From Rhodococcus sp. 4CII (GTDB lineage: Bacteria > Actinomycetota > Actinomycetes > Mycobacteriales > Mycobacteriaceae), in contig NZ_JACCFE010000005.1 of NCBI RefSeq assembly GCF_014256275.1, positions 1-64,000 on the forward strand: DNA of 64,000 bases, read 5' to 3'. Under the pieces are notes generated by a model that saw nothing but the letters and a program-made list of their open reading frames with translations, ran no database searches and was not told the DNA's origin. Below, piece by piece: positions 27,380 through 36,233 of the stretch (positions within the stretch are counted from its first letter, which is position 1; every line of letters begins with the position of its first letter). The position numbers and the translations under genes are program-made.

Positions 27380-28173
27380 TGTTCTGCTCGCTCTCCGAGG
27401 ATGGCGGACACACTGCCGAGTCCGCTCATGTTGGCCACGATGGAATCGCCCGGCGAAATGGGGAAGGCCTTGGTCATCGACCCCGGCAGCACCACGTGGC
27501 CGGGTTCGAGGGTCACCCCGAGCGGGCCGACGGTGTTGGCCAGCCACACCAGCGAATTCAGCGGGGAGCCGAGCACCGCGCCGCCGGCGCCGGTCGCCAC
27601 CAGCTCACCGTTGATGTGCAGTGTGCAGCCGGTCAGGCGCAGATCGACGTCCCGCAGCAGCACCGGACGACTCCCGAGGACGACCCCACCGGAGGAGGCG
27701 TTGTCGGCGATGGTGTCGAAGATGCCGATCTTCCAGTCCCGGATCCGGGAGTCGACGATCTCGAGGGCGGGAAGGACGAACTCCACGGCACGGACGGCAT
27801 CCGCGATGGTGACTCCCGGCCCGGTGAGTGGGCGGCCGAGGACGAACGCGGTCTCCGGCTCGATCCGCGGCTGTATGTAGGTCGCGGCCGGAATCGGCTG
27901 GTGCTCGAGGTGGAACATGCTCGCCGTCAGGTGGCCGAAGTCTGGCTGGTCCACCCCCATCTGCCGTTGGATCGCGGCGGACGCGAGCCCGACCTTGTGC
28001 CCCTTGACGGAGTCCCCGTCCTTCTCCCACTGCTCGACCTGCGCCTGCGCGATGCGATAGGCGGTCGACAATTCCGCCGGCGCGAACTCTGGAGTCAGCG
28101 GATCGATCGGCGTACCGCTGCGGTATGCCTCCAGCAGCCGCTGCGCGGCGCCTTGTACCTGGTCGGAAGACAT
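27376..28173 (-). CDS. 2-Hydroxypenta-2,4-dienoate hydratase
   Basis: 265 residues from the ATG at 28173. KVGLASAAIQRQMGVDQPDF (about residues 60-79), PRIEPETAFVLGRPL with two Glu ligands (about residue 103) and ALEIVDSRIRDWKI identify the hydratase family. It adds water to 2-oxopent-4-enoate to give 4-hydroxy-2-oxovalerate, the substrate of the aldolase at 21704-22735. First gene of the three-gene minus-strand operon; the predicted IclR operator at 28292-28310 is about 120 bases upstream of its start. Confidence 0.87.
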   Translation of the reverse strand: MSSDQVQGAAQRLLEAYRSGTPIDPLTPEFAPAELSTAYRIAQAQVEQWEKDGDSVKGHKVGLASAAIQRQMGVDQPDFGHLTASMFHLEHQPIPAATYIQPRIEPETAFVLGRPLTGPGVTIADAVRAVEFVLPALEIVDSRIRDWKIGIFDTIADNASSGGVVLGSRPVLLRDVDLRLTGCTLHINGELVATGAGGAVLGSPLNSLVWLANTVGPLGVTLEPGHVVLPGSMTKAFPISPGDSIVANMSGLGSVSAILGERAEQ

Positions 28174-28279
28174 GAAGACCTCGGGCTTTCCTCGGAAGCG
28201 CCCCGCGTCGCTGTCGCAGCTCCGCTGGGGATGTGGACCTGTTGCACTGAACTCCCACCCTCGGGCACTATGGGCCGTT

Positions 28280-29074
28280 ATGCAAGACGATTGTGCCGAT
28301 GAACGGCACAAACCCTCCGGGAAGACCGCCGCCGGCGACGCCGGCTCCATCGTCCGTGCTGTCGCCGTGCTCGATACCCTCGGCGCCGCCGACACCGCCC
28401 TCGGGGTCTCCGAGATCGCCCGCCGCTGCGGCCTGCCCAAGTCCAGCGTGCAGCGAATGCTCAAGGCGCTGCATGCGGTGAAACTGCTCGAGCGGGACGG
28501 CACCCGTTACCGGCTCGGGCTCAAACTGTTCGAACTCGGTCAGCACGTGCCCCGCCAACGCGACCTCCGCGAGGCGGCCCGCCCGTTCATGGCCGACCTG
28601 CAGGAGGCGACGGGCCACTCCGTCCACTTCGCGGTCCTCGACGATGACTGCGTGGTGTACCTCGAGGTGCTGCACAGCCCGAACTCCCCGCCGCTGCCGA
28701 CCCGGATGGGTGGCCGGTGGCCCGCACACGGCACCGGCATCGGCAAGGCCATCCTCGCCTTCTCCGACCAGACCGTTGTCGAGCACATCCTTGCCACGGG
28801 CCTGCCCCGGCTCAGTGAACGGACCATCATCACCCCAGGGCTGTTCACCGCCGAACTGGCCCGAATCCGCGAGCGCGGAGTGGCGTATGACCTGGAGGAG
28901 TCGCGGGCCGGGGTCGCGTGTGTGGCGAGCCCGGTCTTCGGGCTCAGTGGTCAGGTCGTCGCCGGAATCTCGGTGTCCGGGTGGCACACTCGCATCAATC
29001 TCGACCATTCGGCCGCCGCCGTGCGGACCGCCGCCCTGAGTTTGTCGCGGTACCTGTCGATGCGGTCGGGCTGA
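28280..29074 (+). CDS. IclR-family transcriptional regulator 1
   Basis: 264 residues from the ATG at 28280. N-terminal winged helix: LGVSEIARRCGLPKSSVQRM with the wing RDGTRYRLGLKLFELG (about residues 43-95). The C-terminal IclR ligand domain has FAVLDDDCVVYLEV, HGTGIGKAILAF and GVACVASPVFGLSGQVVAGI. IclR proteins bind aromatic or small-acid effectors. Divergent from the hydratase operon. The palindrome TGTGCCG-N5-CGGCACA lies over codons 5-11 of this gene, so DNA binding there could block its own elongation and control the operon opposite. Confidence 0.88.
   Translation: MQDDCADERHKPSGKTAAGDAGSIVRAVAVLDTLGAADTALGVSEIARRCGLPKSSVQRMLKALHAVKLLERDGTRYRLGLKLFELGQHVPRQRDLREAARPFMADLQEATGHSVHFAVLDDDCVVYLEVLHSPNSPPLPTRMGGRWPAHGTGIGKAILAFSDQTVVEHILATGLPRLSERTIITPGLFTAELARIRERGVAYDLEESRAGVACVASPVFGLSGQVVAGISVSGWHTRINLDHSAAAVRTAALSLSRYLSMRSG
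28292..28310. promoter_or_regulatory. Predicted IclR operator, site 2 (hydratase operon / iclR1)
   Basis: TGTGCCG-ATGAA-CGGCACA. Same arms and spacing as sites at 13792 and 29972. It is inside the first codons of IclR regulator 1 and upstream of the divergent meta-pathway operon. Confidence 0.7.
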
Positions 29075-29080
29075 GGTAGG

Positions 29081-29908
29081 TCAGCTCGCCGCCGCGACCG
29101 TCGGATCGTCGCGCTCGGTGCGCACCACGGGGTCCGTGGAGTTCGCGATCGCCCGGGAGATCTCGGCGCCGGCAGCGATAACCGCACTCTTGAACTCGGC
29201 CTGAGCCGGCACGAACCGGCTGGCCGGCACGCTCATGCTCACCGCCGCGACCACCAGACCCATCTCGTCCCGGACGGGGGCCGCGACACAGTGAACTTCC
29301 TGGACCGCCTCGCCGGCGTCGAAGGCGCACCCGGACCGCAGCACCGACCGCAACTCCTGTGCCAGGGAGGCCGGGTTGATGATCGTCGACGGGGTAAGTC
29401 GCCGCAGTGGCTTGTTGGTGATGTTGCGTTCGACTTCACCGGGGTCGCACTGAGCAAGAAGAACTTTGCCGACTGCGCTGCAGTGCGGTTCGAGGTGGGC
29501 ACCGACCCGGGCCCCCGCGACGTTGATGACATGGTTGCCGAGCACCTTGTCGACGTAGAGCACCCGATACCGCTCCATGACAGCCAGGTGGGTGGTCTCG
29601 CCGTACTTGTGCGCCAGATCCTGCAGAATCGGGGAGGCGCAGGAGCGGACGTCGACGGTGCCCTTGAGGGTCTGACTCAGCTCCACCACCCGCCAGCCGA
29701 TGCGGTAGCGACCGCGGTTACGGCACTGCAACAGACCGGTCTCGACCAGGGAGGACAGCAGTGCGTGTGCGCTCGAGCGTGGCACGTTGATGGCCTCGGC
29801 GACTTCGGACGCACCCCATTCGGGACGGGACACGGTGAACAAATCCAGCACGGGACCGATCTTCTGAACCGTTTGGAGAGGCGCCACAACATTTCCTTTC
29901 ACTGTCAC
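29081..29908 (-). CDS. IclR-family transcriptional regulator 2
   Basis: 275 residues. Winged helix: GASEVAEAINVPRSSAHALL with a wing near RNRGRYRIGWRVVELSQ (about residues 32-75). Effector domain: ETTHLAVMERYRVLYVDKVLG, HCSAVGKVLLAQ and VHCVAAPVRDEMGLVVAAVS. It is tail-to-tail with IclR regulator 1, six bases apart, and only distantly like it, so this is not a recent duplication. A TGTGCCG palindrome lies 64 bases upstream of the start, suggesting autoregulation. The C-terminal end is Ala/Thr-rich and variable. Confidence 0.87.
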   Translation of the reverse strand: MTVKGNVVAPLQTVQKIGPVLDLFTVSRPEWGASEVAEAINVPRSSAHALLSSLVETGLLQCRNRGRYRIGWRVVELSQTLKGTVDVRSCASPILQDLAHKYGETTHLAVMERYRVLYVDKVLGNHVINVAGARVGAHLEPHCSAVGKVLLAQCDPGEVERNITNKPLRRLTPSTIINPASLAQELRSVLRSGCAFDAGEAVQEVHCVAAPVRDEMGLVVAAVSMSVPASRFVPAQAEFKSAVIAAGAEISRAIANSTDPVVRTERDDPTVAAAS

Positions 29909-29971
29909 GACCGCATGGGGTGCCGTCGCATTCCGAGTATGTGTGGCAGCTCACATGCAGGTCCAACCGAA

Positions 29972-29990
29972 TGTGCCGGTGACCGGCACA
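29972..29990. promoter_or_regulatory. Predicted IclR operator, site 3 (upstream of iclR2)
   Basis: TGTGCCG-GTGAC-CGGCACA. Same arms and spacing as sites 1 and 2. It lies in the 133-base gap between iclR2 (start 29908) and the 3' end of the FprA-like gene. Confidence 0.7.
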
Positions 29991-30041
29991 TGCCGAGGGT
30001 TCTGCGTAAATCGGATGTGCTGGCGTCGCAAACTGGCCAGT

Positions 30042-31034
30042 TCAGCTCGCGAGTGCCGAATGTCGTCGCGTGGGTGCAGCGATCTTCCCTGCACCATGCC
30101 GGAACTCGAGCCACTCGAACGGGTCGACCGCGGACCAGGGTCCGCGGCAGTCGCCGAGTCGCTCGGCGACCCTGCGTGCCAGCATCCTCGGGGGCACCGC
30201 GTCTGCACCGCCTGAAACCCCCGGATGCTGCAACGGTCCGAGAACGAATTCGTGCGAGGTCGCCGAGACACATCCCGCTTCGTTCGCGATGAGTCCGGAG
30301 GAGTTCACTCGCAGCCCCGCCAGCACCGCTGGAAGCTCGCCGGTCGCGTTGACCACCAGCTGAGCCGGACGACATTGTGTGGCCCCGTCGAGGGCGCCGG
30401 CAAGTACCGCCTCCACGCAGGCGCGTCCTCGGATACCCACCAACTGGTCGTAGCTGCGTACGGTGATCGAGACTCCGTCCAAACGAGTAGGTAGGTCGTC
30501 GACCACGGTCCGCTGGTTACGCGAGGCGCCGCCGAGTACGAGGATGTCGCGGGCAGCGCCGCGCTCCGCTGCCCGGGCAAGACCTCGGACTGCGGCGCAC
30601 GCCCGCTCACCCGAGCCGACCACCACGGCCTGCTCCCACACCATCAGCTGCGCAGCATCATCGGCGATATCACCGGCCCACACACTGCCGGGCAACTCGG
30701 CGCCGGAAATCGGCAACACACGCTCACGGAACGACTCGAACGCATACACCACGGCGTCATACCGGGCGATCAGATCACCCCGACTGATCGACATCACATC
30801 CGGAACGACGAGGGTGCGAACATCCGCGCGCGGCACGCCGTGGCACCGCAGGTCGGACTCGGCGAGGTTCGACACCAAAACGTCGACCGTCAACCCGCTC
30901 CCGCACCGATCGGCGAGGCTTTCGACGAAATCCCGTCCACCATAACCGCCGAGCACCGCCATGCGGCGGTACTCCGAGGGCGCCCGCCGCTGCGAACCGC
31001 TGCCGCTCATCAGAACTACCGAAGAGTGTTGCAT
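30042..31034 (-). CDS. FprA-like (ferredoxin-NADP reductase-like) protein, degenerate
   Basis: 330 residues from the ATG at 31034. The middle reads ARYDAVVYAFESFRERVLPI, then GAELPGSVWAGDIADDA and QAVVVGSGERACAAVRGLAR, in the order seen in FprA/adrenodoxin-reductase proteins (AVVYAVGA, LPGS, VVVGNGNVALDVAR). The N-terminal FAD motif is absent: the start reads MAVLGGYGGRDFVESLADR instead of GxGxxG with GPSG. Several family segments seem shortened. It may be a non-catalytic or FAD-free relative, or a gene in decay with its frame still open. It is the upstream neighbour of iclR2 on the same strand. Confidence 0.5.
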   Translation of the reverse strand: MQHSSVVLMSGSGSQRRAPSEYRRMAVLGGYGGRDFVESLADRCGSGLTVDVLVSNLAESDLRCHGVPRADVRTLVVPDVMSISRGDLIARYDAVVYAFESFRERVLPISGAELPGSVWAGDIADDAAQLMVWEQAVVVGSGERACAAVRGLARAAERGAARDILVLGGASRNQRTVVDDLPTRLDGVSITVRSYDQLVGIRGRACVEAVLAGALDGATQCRPAQLVVNATGELPAVLAGLRVNSSGLIANEAGCVSATSHEFVLGPLQHPGVSGGADAVPPRMLARRVAERLGDCRGPWSAVDPFEWLEFRHGAGKIAAPTRRHSALAS

Positions 31035-31209
31035 GCCACACACTCTGTGCCGTCGCTCCGGAATCCCGGGCCCGGATTCGGCTATCCAGGACAACTGCGC
31101 CCAATCGCACCGGAAAAGCCGGCAAAGCCACTCGGGCGTGCCGATCACCGGACCACCTTCGTAGCGTGACCAGACTTACGACCTCGACCGCGCCGGAAAG
31201 GACCAGACA

Positions 31210-31638
31210 GTGGAAGCACACGACGTTCCGGATCGACTGATTCCGCCAACCTGGTCACCGGCCCAGGTGATCTGCACGACCTTCGCATCCGCCGCGGCAG
31301 CAGCGGGACTGCTCGGCACGGTCACGACCGGCCGACTGATCAGCCTCGGTCTGGTGGTGTTCAGCTTGCTCACCTTCGTAGTAGTGTCCGCCCGAATCCC
31401 CCCGCGACGGATTCTGGGGCCATACCTGGTGCTCAGCGGAACCACACTGCTCCAGCTCAGCCTTCTGTGCAGGTCGGATGTGTCCGCGTCGTTGTCGCAC
31501 GACGGTCTTCTTTCTCCGGACTGTGCCTACGGCGTCGCCGGAACCGCCGCGGTTGTCCTCGGGTGCGCATACTGCCGCGTCGCCCTCTCTCGGCATCACC
31601 AGGCGTTTTTCGGCGCCAGCGAGGTCGGCGGTATCTAG
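31210..31638 (+). CDS. Small membrane protein of unknown function
   Basis: 142 residues from the GTG at 31210. Four hydrophobic segments are visible (about residues 19-38, 43-62, 69-86 and 104-124), so a small four-helix membrane protein is predicted. No family recognised. It ends at a TAG that is also the first half of the likely -10 box of pknK1. It is divergent from the FprA-like gene with a 175-base gap. Confidence 0.5.
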   Translation: MEAHDVPDRLIPPTWSPAQVICTTFASAAAAAGLLGTVTTGRLISLGLVVFSLLTFVVVSARIPPRRILGPYLVLSGTTLLQLSLLCRSDVSASLSHDGLLSPDCAYGVAGTAAVVLGCAYCRVALSRHHQAFFGASEVGGI

Positions 31639-31671
31639 AATGGGGTAGTCGCATCGCGAGGAGACCCCATG
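31630..31671 (+). promoter_or_regulatory. pknK1 promoter and leader, matched to pknK2
   Basis: GTATCTAGAAT followed by GGG, with TAGAAT at 31636-31641 as a -10 box, then about 25 bases and a GAGGAG-type ribosome-binding site ahead of CCATGG. The same string GTATCTAGAAT, the GGG and the CCCATGG end recur at 58501-58545 before pknK2. I could not assign a -35 element. Confidence 0.55.
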
Positions 31672-31728
31672 GGCAGGAGCTGGTCAGCCGGGGCGCGGCG
31701 CATCGACGAACCGGTCACGGCGCGCTGA
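31669..31728 (+). CDS. Leader ORF upstream of pknK1 (19 codons)
   Basis: ATG at 31669 with GAGGAGACCCC just upstream, 19 sense codons, TGA at 31726-31728, ten bases before the pknK1 start. The peptide is basic and has no recognised motif. It begins M-G-R-S. A matching leader with its own ribosome-binding site precedes pknK2 (58543-58617, M-D-G-S). The conserved arrangement suggests translational coupling or attenuation. Confidence 0.45.
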   Translation: MGRSWSAGARRIDEPVTAR

Positions 31729-31737
31729 GGGCCAGCC

Positions 31738-34700
31738 ATGCCGGACGACCCCACCGACAACACCCAACGCCAGGTCGACGCGGACATCGTCGCGGAGCTG
31801 GCGGCCGAAGGCTTCGAGAACGCCAGCATCGCCGGCCGCGGCGGGTTCGGCATCGTGTATCGATGCAAGCAACCTGCGCTCGACCGGTTGGTTGCCGTCA
31901 AAGTGCTCAGCCCCGATCCGGACCACATGGATCGCGCACGTTTTCTGCGCGAGCAGCAGGCCATGGGGAGACTGTCCGGGCACCCGAACATCGTCCACGT
32001 CCTGCAAGCCGGAATCACCTACACCGGACGGCCCTACATCGTGATGCCGTTCCACCGCCGCGACTCCCTCGACTCCTGGATCACCCACCACGGCGCCTTG
32101 ACGACCGCCGAGACACTGGCCGTCGGCGTCAAACTCGCCGGCGCCCTCGAAACCGCACACCGCGGGGGAGTGCTGCATCGCGACATCAAACCGGCCAACA
32201 TCCTGCTGACCGAATACGCCGAGCCGCAATTGACCGACTTCGGCATCGCCCGCATCACCGGAGGTGAGGAGACCACCCGGGGCCTGGTCGCCGGATCCCC
32301 CGCCTATACCGCGCCGGAACTGCTCAGCGGCGCCGACGCGTCCACCGCCACCGACGTCTACGGACTCGGGGCGACACTGTTCACCGCACTCGCCGGCCGG
32401 CCGGCCTATGCCCGTCGCCGCGGGGAACAGGTCTTCGCCCAACTCCTGCGCATCGGCTCGGAGCCGTTGCCCGATCTTCGCGACGAGGGAGTTCCGAAGG
32501 CCGTGTGCGAGGTGATCGAGTCGGCCATGGCCCGGGACCCAGCCGAACGCCCCAGCACTGCTGTGGACCTGGGTGCCGCGCTGCGCGAGGCGGGCGAACA
32601 CATCGGCCTCGCCATGGCGGACATCCCGCTTCCGCTCGTCGGTGACGACGACCGTCCCTTCCGACCCACGGACGAGATCAAGGTCGGTGTGTCGGACTAT
32701 CTTCGATACCGACGCAGCAACGGGACGCGTCGAGATCTCCCCCCGCCACCGAGCGCTTCCACCAAATACCGCCCGCCGGTCACACCGGGGGCAGCGGTGG
32801 CGCGTACGCACCTGCTCGAGCGACTGCGCCGCAGCGGTCGTCCACGCCTGGTGCTCATTCACGCGCCCGCGGGATTCGGCAAGAGCACACTGGCCGCCCA
32901 ACGCCTGGAGGCACTGCGGAGTGAGGGTGTGGCGACCGCCTGGCTGACGATCGACAATGACGACAACACGCTCATCTGGTTCCTCACTCACCTGATCGAG
33001 TCCATCGCCGTCGCGCAACCAGCCTTCGGTCGCGAACTCGTGCGCGAACTCGAACTCCACGGTGCCGGTCGTGAGCGGTACGTGCTCACCTCCTTGATCG
33101 ACAAGCTGCACTCGGCCGATCAACACGTGGCCCTCGTCGTCGACGACTGGCACCGCGTGAGCAACGACGACACACGGGCGGCACTGGCGTTCCTACTCGA
33201 ACACGGTTGCCACCACCTGCACCTGATCGTCACCAGCCGCACCCGGCTCGGTCTTCCGCTCAGCAGGATGAGTGTGCACAACGAACTCGTCGAAATAGAT
33301 TCGGCAGCACTGCGGTTCGATGTTCGAGAGTCGACACAGCTACTTGTCGACCGGACCGGTCTTGATCTGGATGAACCCGATATCGTCGAACTCGAACAGT
33401 CGACCGATGGGTGGGCGGCGGCACTGCAACTGGTCTCGCTGGCACTGCGCGATCACCCGCACCCCCGCGAGCTGATCGACCACCTGTCCGGAGGGAACCG
33501 GGCCATCGGCGAGTACCTCGCCGAGAACGTGCTCGGCAGTCTCGATCGGCGCACCCTCGACTTCGTGCTTGCCACCTCGATCACCGAGAAGACCTGCGGC
33601 GGACTGGCGCGAGCACTCACCGGCGACCAGGACGGACAAGCCGCCCTCGAGGACGTCGAGGCACGTGATCTGTTCCTGCGCCGACTCGACGACGAGGGAG
33701 AATGGTTCCGTTATCACCACCTGTTCGCCGAGTTCCTGCAACGCCGCCTCGAGCGTGACGACCCCGATCGTGTGGTCGAACTCCATCGGAAAGCAGGCCG
33801 GTGGTTCGCGGGCCGGGAGCTTCTCAGCCAGGCGGTCGACCACTACCTCCTCGCCGGTGACGAGCACGACGCCGTCGGACTCGTCGAGGATGCGGCGATG
33901 GACCTACTGGAGCGGTCGCAGATGGGAACACTGCTCGGTCTCGCGGCGAAACTGCCGACCAAGGGCACCACCGACCGCCCGCGGCTGCAGATCGCACTCG
34001 CGTGGGCGCACGCGCTGCTGCATCACCCCCGCGACGCCGAGCAATTTCTCTCCGCAGCGGAGGCCGCACTGACCAGCGGAGGCGACGACAGCGCGGCTGC
34101 GGATATGCGCGTCGAGGCCGCGTTCATCCGGGCCACCGTCACCGTCTTCGACGACGAGGTCAACGGGCTCGACGAGGCCGTCGAGGGATGCATGGCGCGC
34201 GCGAGCACATTGCGACCCTGGGTGTTGTGCGGAGCCGCCGACGTCGCCTCGTTCCGTGCGATCTACCGTTTCGACTTCGACGAAGCTCGGCGATGGCAGA
34301 CATGGGCGGTGCCCTACCATCGGCGCTCCAACGGTCCGTTCAGCGTCATCTACGGATACTGCATGGCCGGCATCGCCGCACGAGAACAACTCGATCTGCC
34401 GGCCGCGGAGGCGAGTTTCCGGCACGCCGTGGATCTGGCAGCCGACGAGGGTCTCGGCTACGGCACCCGGCTGACCGCAGCCCTACTAGGCGACCTACTG
34501 TACGACCAGGGACACCTCGCCGCCGCCGACGAGCTCCTCGACCGCAGTCACACCTTGGGTGCCGAGGGCGGCACCGTCGACTTCATGCTCGCCACCTATG
34601 GCACGGGAGCACGACTGAAGTACCTGCTCGGACAAAACGACGCGGCGAAGTCGCGTCTCGACGAGGGCGCCCGATTGGCACAACAACTGCGCCTGCCCCG

Positions 34701-35211
34701 ACTGGCCGAGCGGATCGACAACGAACGCGTCCGAGCCGGGATCGGAAAGTCTGCGTCCCGCACCCCGGCCCTCGACCGCGAGAGGCGACACCACCGCAGC
34801 CGGGCCAACGGCATCGCAACCCTCACCTCGGAAATGGCGGAGGACTCGGCGATCCGGGGGGCACTGACCCCACACGCCGACGTGCTGGACCTGGGCCCCG
34901 TATACGACAGGGCGCACGCCCTCGTCGAGTCGATCGACCGACGAGCCCGCCCAAGGGCATTCCTCAACGCCGCCCTGCTACAGGTGGAAACCTTGGCCGC
35001 CGCGGGACAAGTGGACGCGGCGCGGTCGGAACTGCTGCCGCTCGCCGAGCAATGCGCGCGACTCGGGCTGATCCGGCCCTTGCTCGATGCCGGACCGGCA
35101 GTGAGCCGGTTGGCACGAAGTCTCCGGACACATCTCCAGGACCGCGCGGGCACCGTCGTGTCTCCCGAGTTGGACGAGTATCTCGCCGACCTGGAGAAAC
35201 AGCCGACCTGA
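31738..35211 (+). CDS. pknK: PknK-family Ser/Thr kinase-STAND ATPase 1
   Basis: 1157 residues. The N-terminal Ser/Thr kinase (about residues 15-280) has GRGGFGIVYRC, the Lys of VAVKVLS, HRDIKPANILL and LTDFGIARI. A linker then leads to a MalT-like STAND NTPase with Walker A HAPAGFGKSTLAAQR (about residue 378) and Walker B VALVVDDWHR. A long helical TPR-like region follows to the end. The layout and many stretches agree with M. tuberculosis PknK, which controls growth and transcription regulators. There is no C-terminal LuxR helix-turn-helix. Tail-to-tail with the conservon cvnD gene. A paralogue of near-equal length lies at 58607-62092. Confidence 0.92.
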   Translation: MPDDPTDNTQRQVDADIVAELAAEGFENASIAGRGGFGIVYRCKQPALDRLVAVKVLSPDPDHMDRARFLREQQAMGRLSGHPNIVHVLQAGITYTGRPYIVMPFHRRDSLDSWITHHGALTTAETLAVGVKLAGALETAHRGGVLHRDIKPANILLTEYAEPQLTDFGIARITGGEETTRGLVAGSPAYTAPELLSGADASTATDVYGLGATLFTALAGRPAYARRRGEQVFAQLLRIGSEPLPDLRDEGVPKAVCEVIESAMARDPAERPSTAVDLGAALREAGEHIGLAMADIPLPLVGDDDRPFRPTDEIKVGVSDYLRYRRSNGTRRDLPPPPSASTKYRPPVTPGAAVARTHLLERLRRSGRPRLVLIHAPAGFGKSTLAAQRLEALRSEGVATAWLTIDNDDNTLIWFLTHLIESIAVAQPAFGRELVRELELHGAGRERYVLTSLIDKLHSADQHVALVVDDWHRVSNDDTRAALAFLLEHGCHHLHLIVTSRTRLGLPLSRMSVHNELVEIDSAALRFDVRESTQLLVDRTGLDLDEPDIVELEQSTDGWAAALQLVSLALRDHPHPRELIDHLSGGNRAIGEYLAENVLGSLDRRTLDFVLATSITEKTCGGLARALTGDQDGQAALEDVEARDLFLRRLDDEGEWFRYHHLFAEFLQRRLERDDPDRVVELHRKAGRWFAGRELLSQAVDHYLLAGDEHDAVGLVEDAAMDLLERSQMGTLLGLAAKLPTKGTTDRPRLQIALAWAHALLHHPRDAEQFLSAAEAALTSGGDDSAAADMRVEAAFIRATVTVFDDEVNGLDEAVEGCMARASTLRPWVLCGAADVASFRAIYRFDFDEARRWQTWAVPYHRRSNGPFSVIYGYCMAGIAAREQLDLPAAEASFRHAVDLAADEGLGYGTRLTAALLGDLLYDQGHLAAADELLDRSHTLGAEGGTVDFMLATYGTGARLKYLLGQNDAAKSRLDEGARLAQQLRLPRLAERIDNERVRAGIGKSASRTPALDRERRHHRSRANGIATLTSEMAEDSAIRGALTPHADVLDLGPVYDRAHALVESIDRRARPRAFLNAALLQVETLAAAGQVDAARSELLPLAEQCARLGLIRPLLDAGPAVSRLARSLRTHLQDRAGTVVSPELDEYLADLEKQPT

Positions 35212-35226
35212 CCGAACGGGTGGTCA

Positions 35227-35838
35227 CTAGGACACGGGATTGGTCAACGCCTGCAGGGCATATGCCGAAATCGACAGAAGGGCGGTCCGGACCGAAGCGC
35301 GGCTTCGTGCGTCTACGTAGATGATCGGCACGGCGGCCGTGACCGCCAACGCCGCCCGGATGTCATCCAGGGCGTATCGCGGGGCCTCGTCGAACTCGTT
35401 GACCGCCACGAGAAAAGGAAGTCCACGAGATTCGAAATAGTCGACAGCGGCGAAACTGTCGTCGAGTCGGCGGGTGTCGATCAGAACTATCGCACCGATC
35501 GCTCCGCGCACGAGATCGTCCCACACGAACCAGAACCGGTGCTGGCCCGGTGTTCCGAACAAGTAGAGGATCAAATCCTCTGCCAGCGTGAGGCGCCCGA
35601 AATCCATCGCGACTGTGGTGGTGATCTTATGCGGGGTTGCGATGACGCTGTCGATCCCGGTACTCGTGTCGGTGACCATCGCCTCGGTCCGCAAGGGAAC
35701 GATCTCGGACACCGATCCAACCAGTGTGGTCTTCCCGACGCCGAACCCGCCGGCGATGACGATCTTGGCCGAGGTGACACGCGCAGGTAAGGGATTCGGC
35801 CCACGAGTACCGGACGGAGGTAGCGCTGCCGTGATCAT
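35227..35838 (-). CDS. Conservon GTPase CvnD-like
   Basis: 203 residues. Walker A GGFGVGKTTLVGSV (about residues 32-45), then TTVAMDFGRLTLAEDLILYL, FGTPGQHRFWFVWDDLVRGA and VAVNEFDE (the G4-like loop). This is the small Ras-like ATP/GTP-binding protein of actinobacterial conservons, which work with a sensor kinase and Roadblock proteins at the membrane. Its start overlaps the cvnB stop by four bases. Because cvnA upstream is broken the module probably lacks its sensor. Confidence 0.88.
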   Translation of the reverse strand: MITAALPPSGTRGPNPLPARVTSAKIVIAGGFGVGKTTLVGSVSEIVPLRTEAMVTDTSTGIDSVIATPHKITTTVAMDFGRLTLAEDLILYLFGTPGQHRFWFVWDDLVRGAIGAIVLIDTRRLDDSFAAVDYFESRGLPFLVAVNEFDEAPRYALDDIRAALAVTAAVPIIYVDARSRASVRTALLSISAYALQALTNPVS

Positions 35839-36233
35839 GACCGCGCTGCCGAACGGGGCATGGCCTCGACCTCGGACCCGACGCGTTCGACCAGGACCGC
35901 CATCTCGTAACCGACCTGTCCGATGTCACACTCCGCTGTGGTAAGGGCCGCCAGCTGCGAGCCATCCCCGACACTCATCAACAACAGATACCCGTACTGC
36001 ATCTCGACGACCGACTGCAAGACACCACCGCCCTCGAACAGGGTCGACACGCCGGCCGAGAGACTCGCCAACCCTGACGTGACCGCCGCGAGCTGTTCGG
36101 CTCGGTCGAGTGGCAGGTGCTCGCTTGCGGCCATCAGCAGACCGTCGGCAGAGACCAGCACGGCGTGCGTCACGCGGGGGACGTCGCGGGCGAAGTTCGA
36201 CACCAACCAACCCAGCGTGCCAGGACTTGTCAC
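35835..36233 (-). CDS. Conservon Roadblock/LC7 protein CvnB-like
   Basis: 132 residues from a GTG at 36231-36233, which overlaps the stop of the cvnA remnant. Roadblock/LC7 fold: THAVLVSADGLLMAASEHLP, AAVTSGLASLSAGVSTLFEG and GYLLLMSVGDGSQLAALT. These proteins bind the GTPase CvnD and regulate it. The usual DUF742 gene (cvnC) between cvnB and cvnD is missing: cvnD begins directly at the cvnB stop. Confidence 0.87.
   Translation of the reverse strand: MTSPGTLGWLVSNFARDVPRVTHAVLVSADGLLMAASEHLPLDRAEQLAAVTSGLASLSAGVSTLFEGGGVLQSVVEMQYGYLLLMSVGDGSQLAALTTAECDIGQVGYEMAVLVERVGSEVEAMPRSAARS

Noticed and set aside
31738..35211. Naming the kinase a LuxR/MalT-type transcription activator or a BpdS-like histidine kinase
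   Set aside because: The C-terminus ends without a helix-turn-helix and there is no histidine-kinase core; the domain order is that of PknK.
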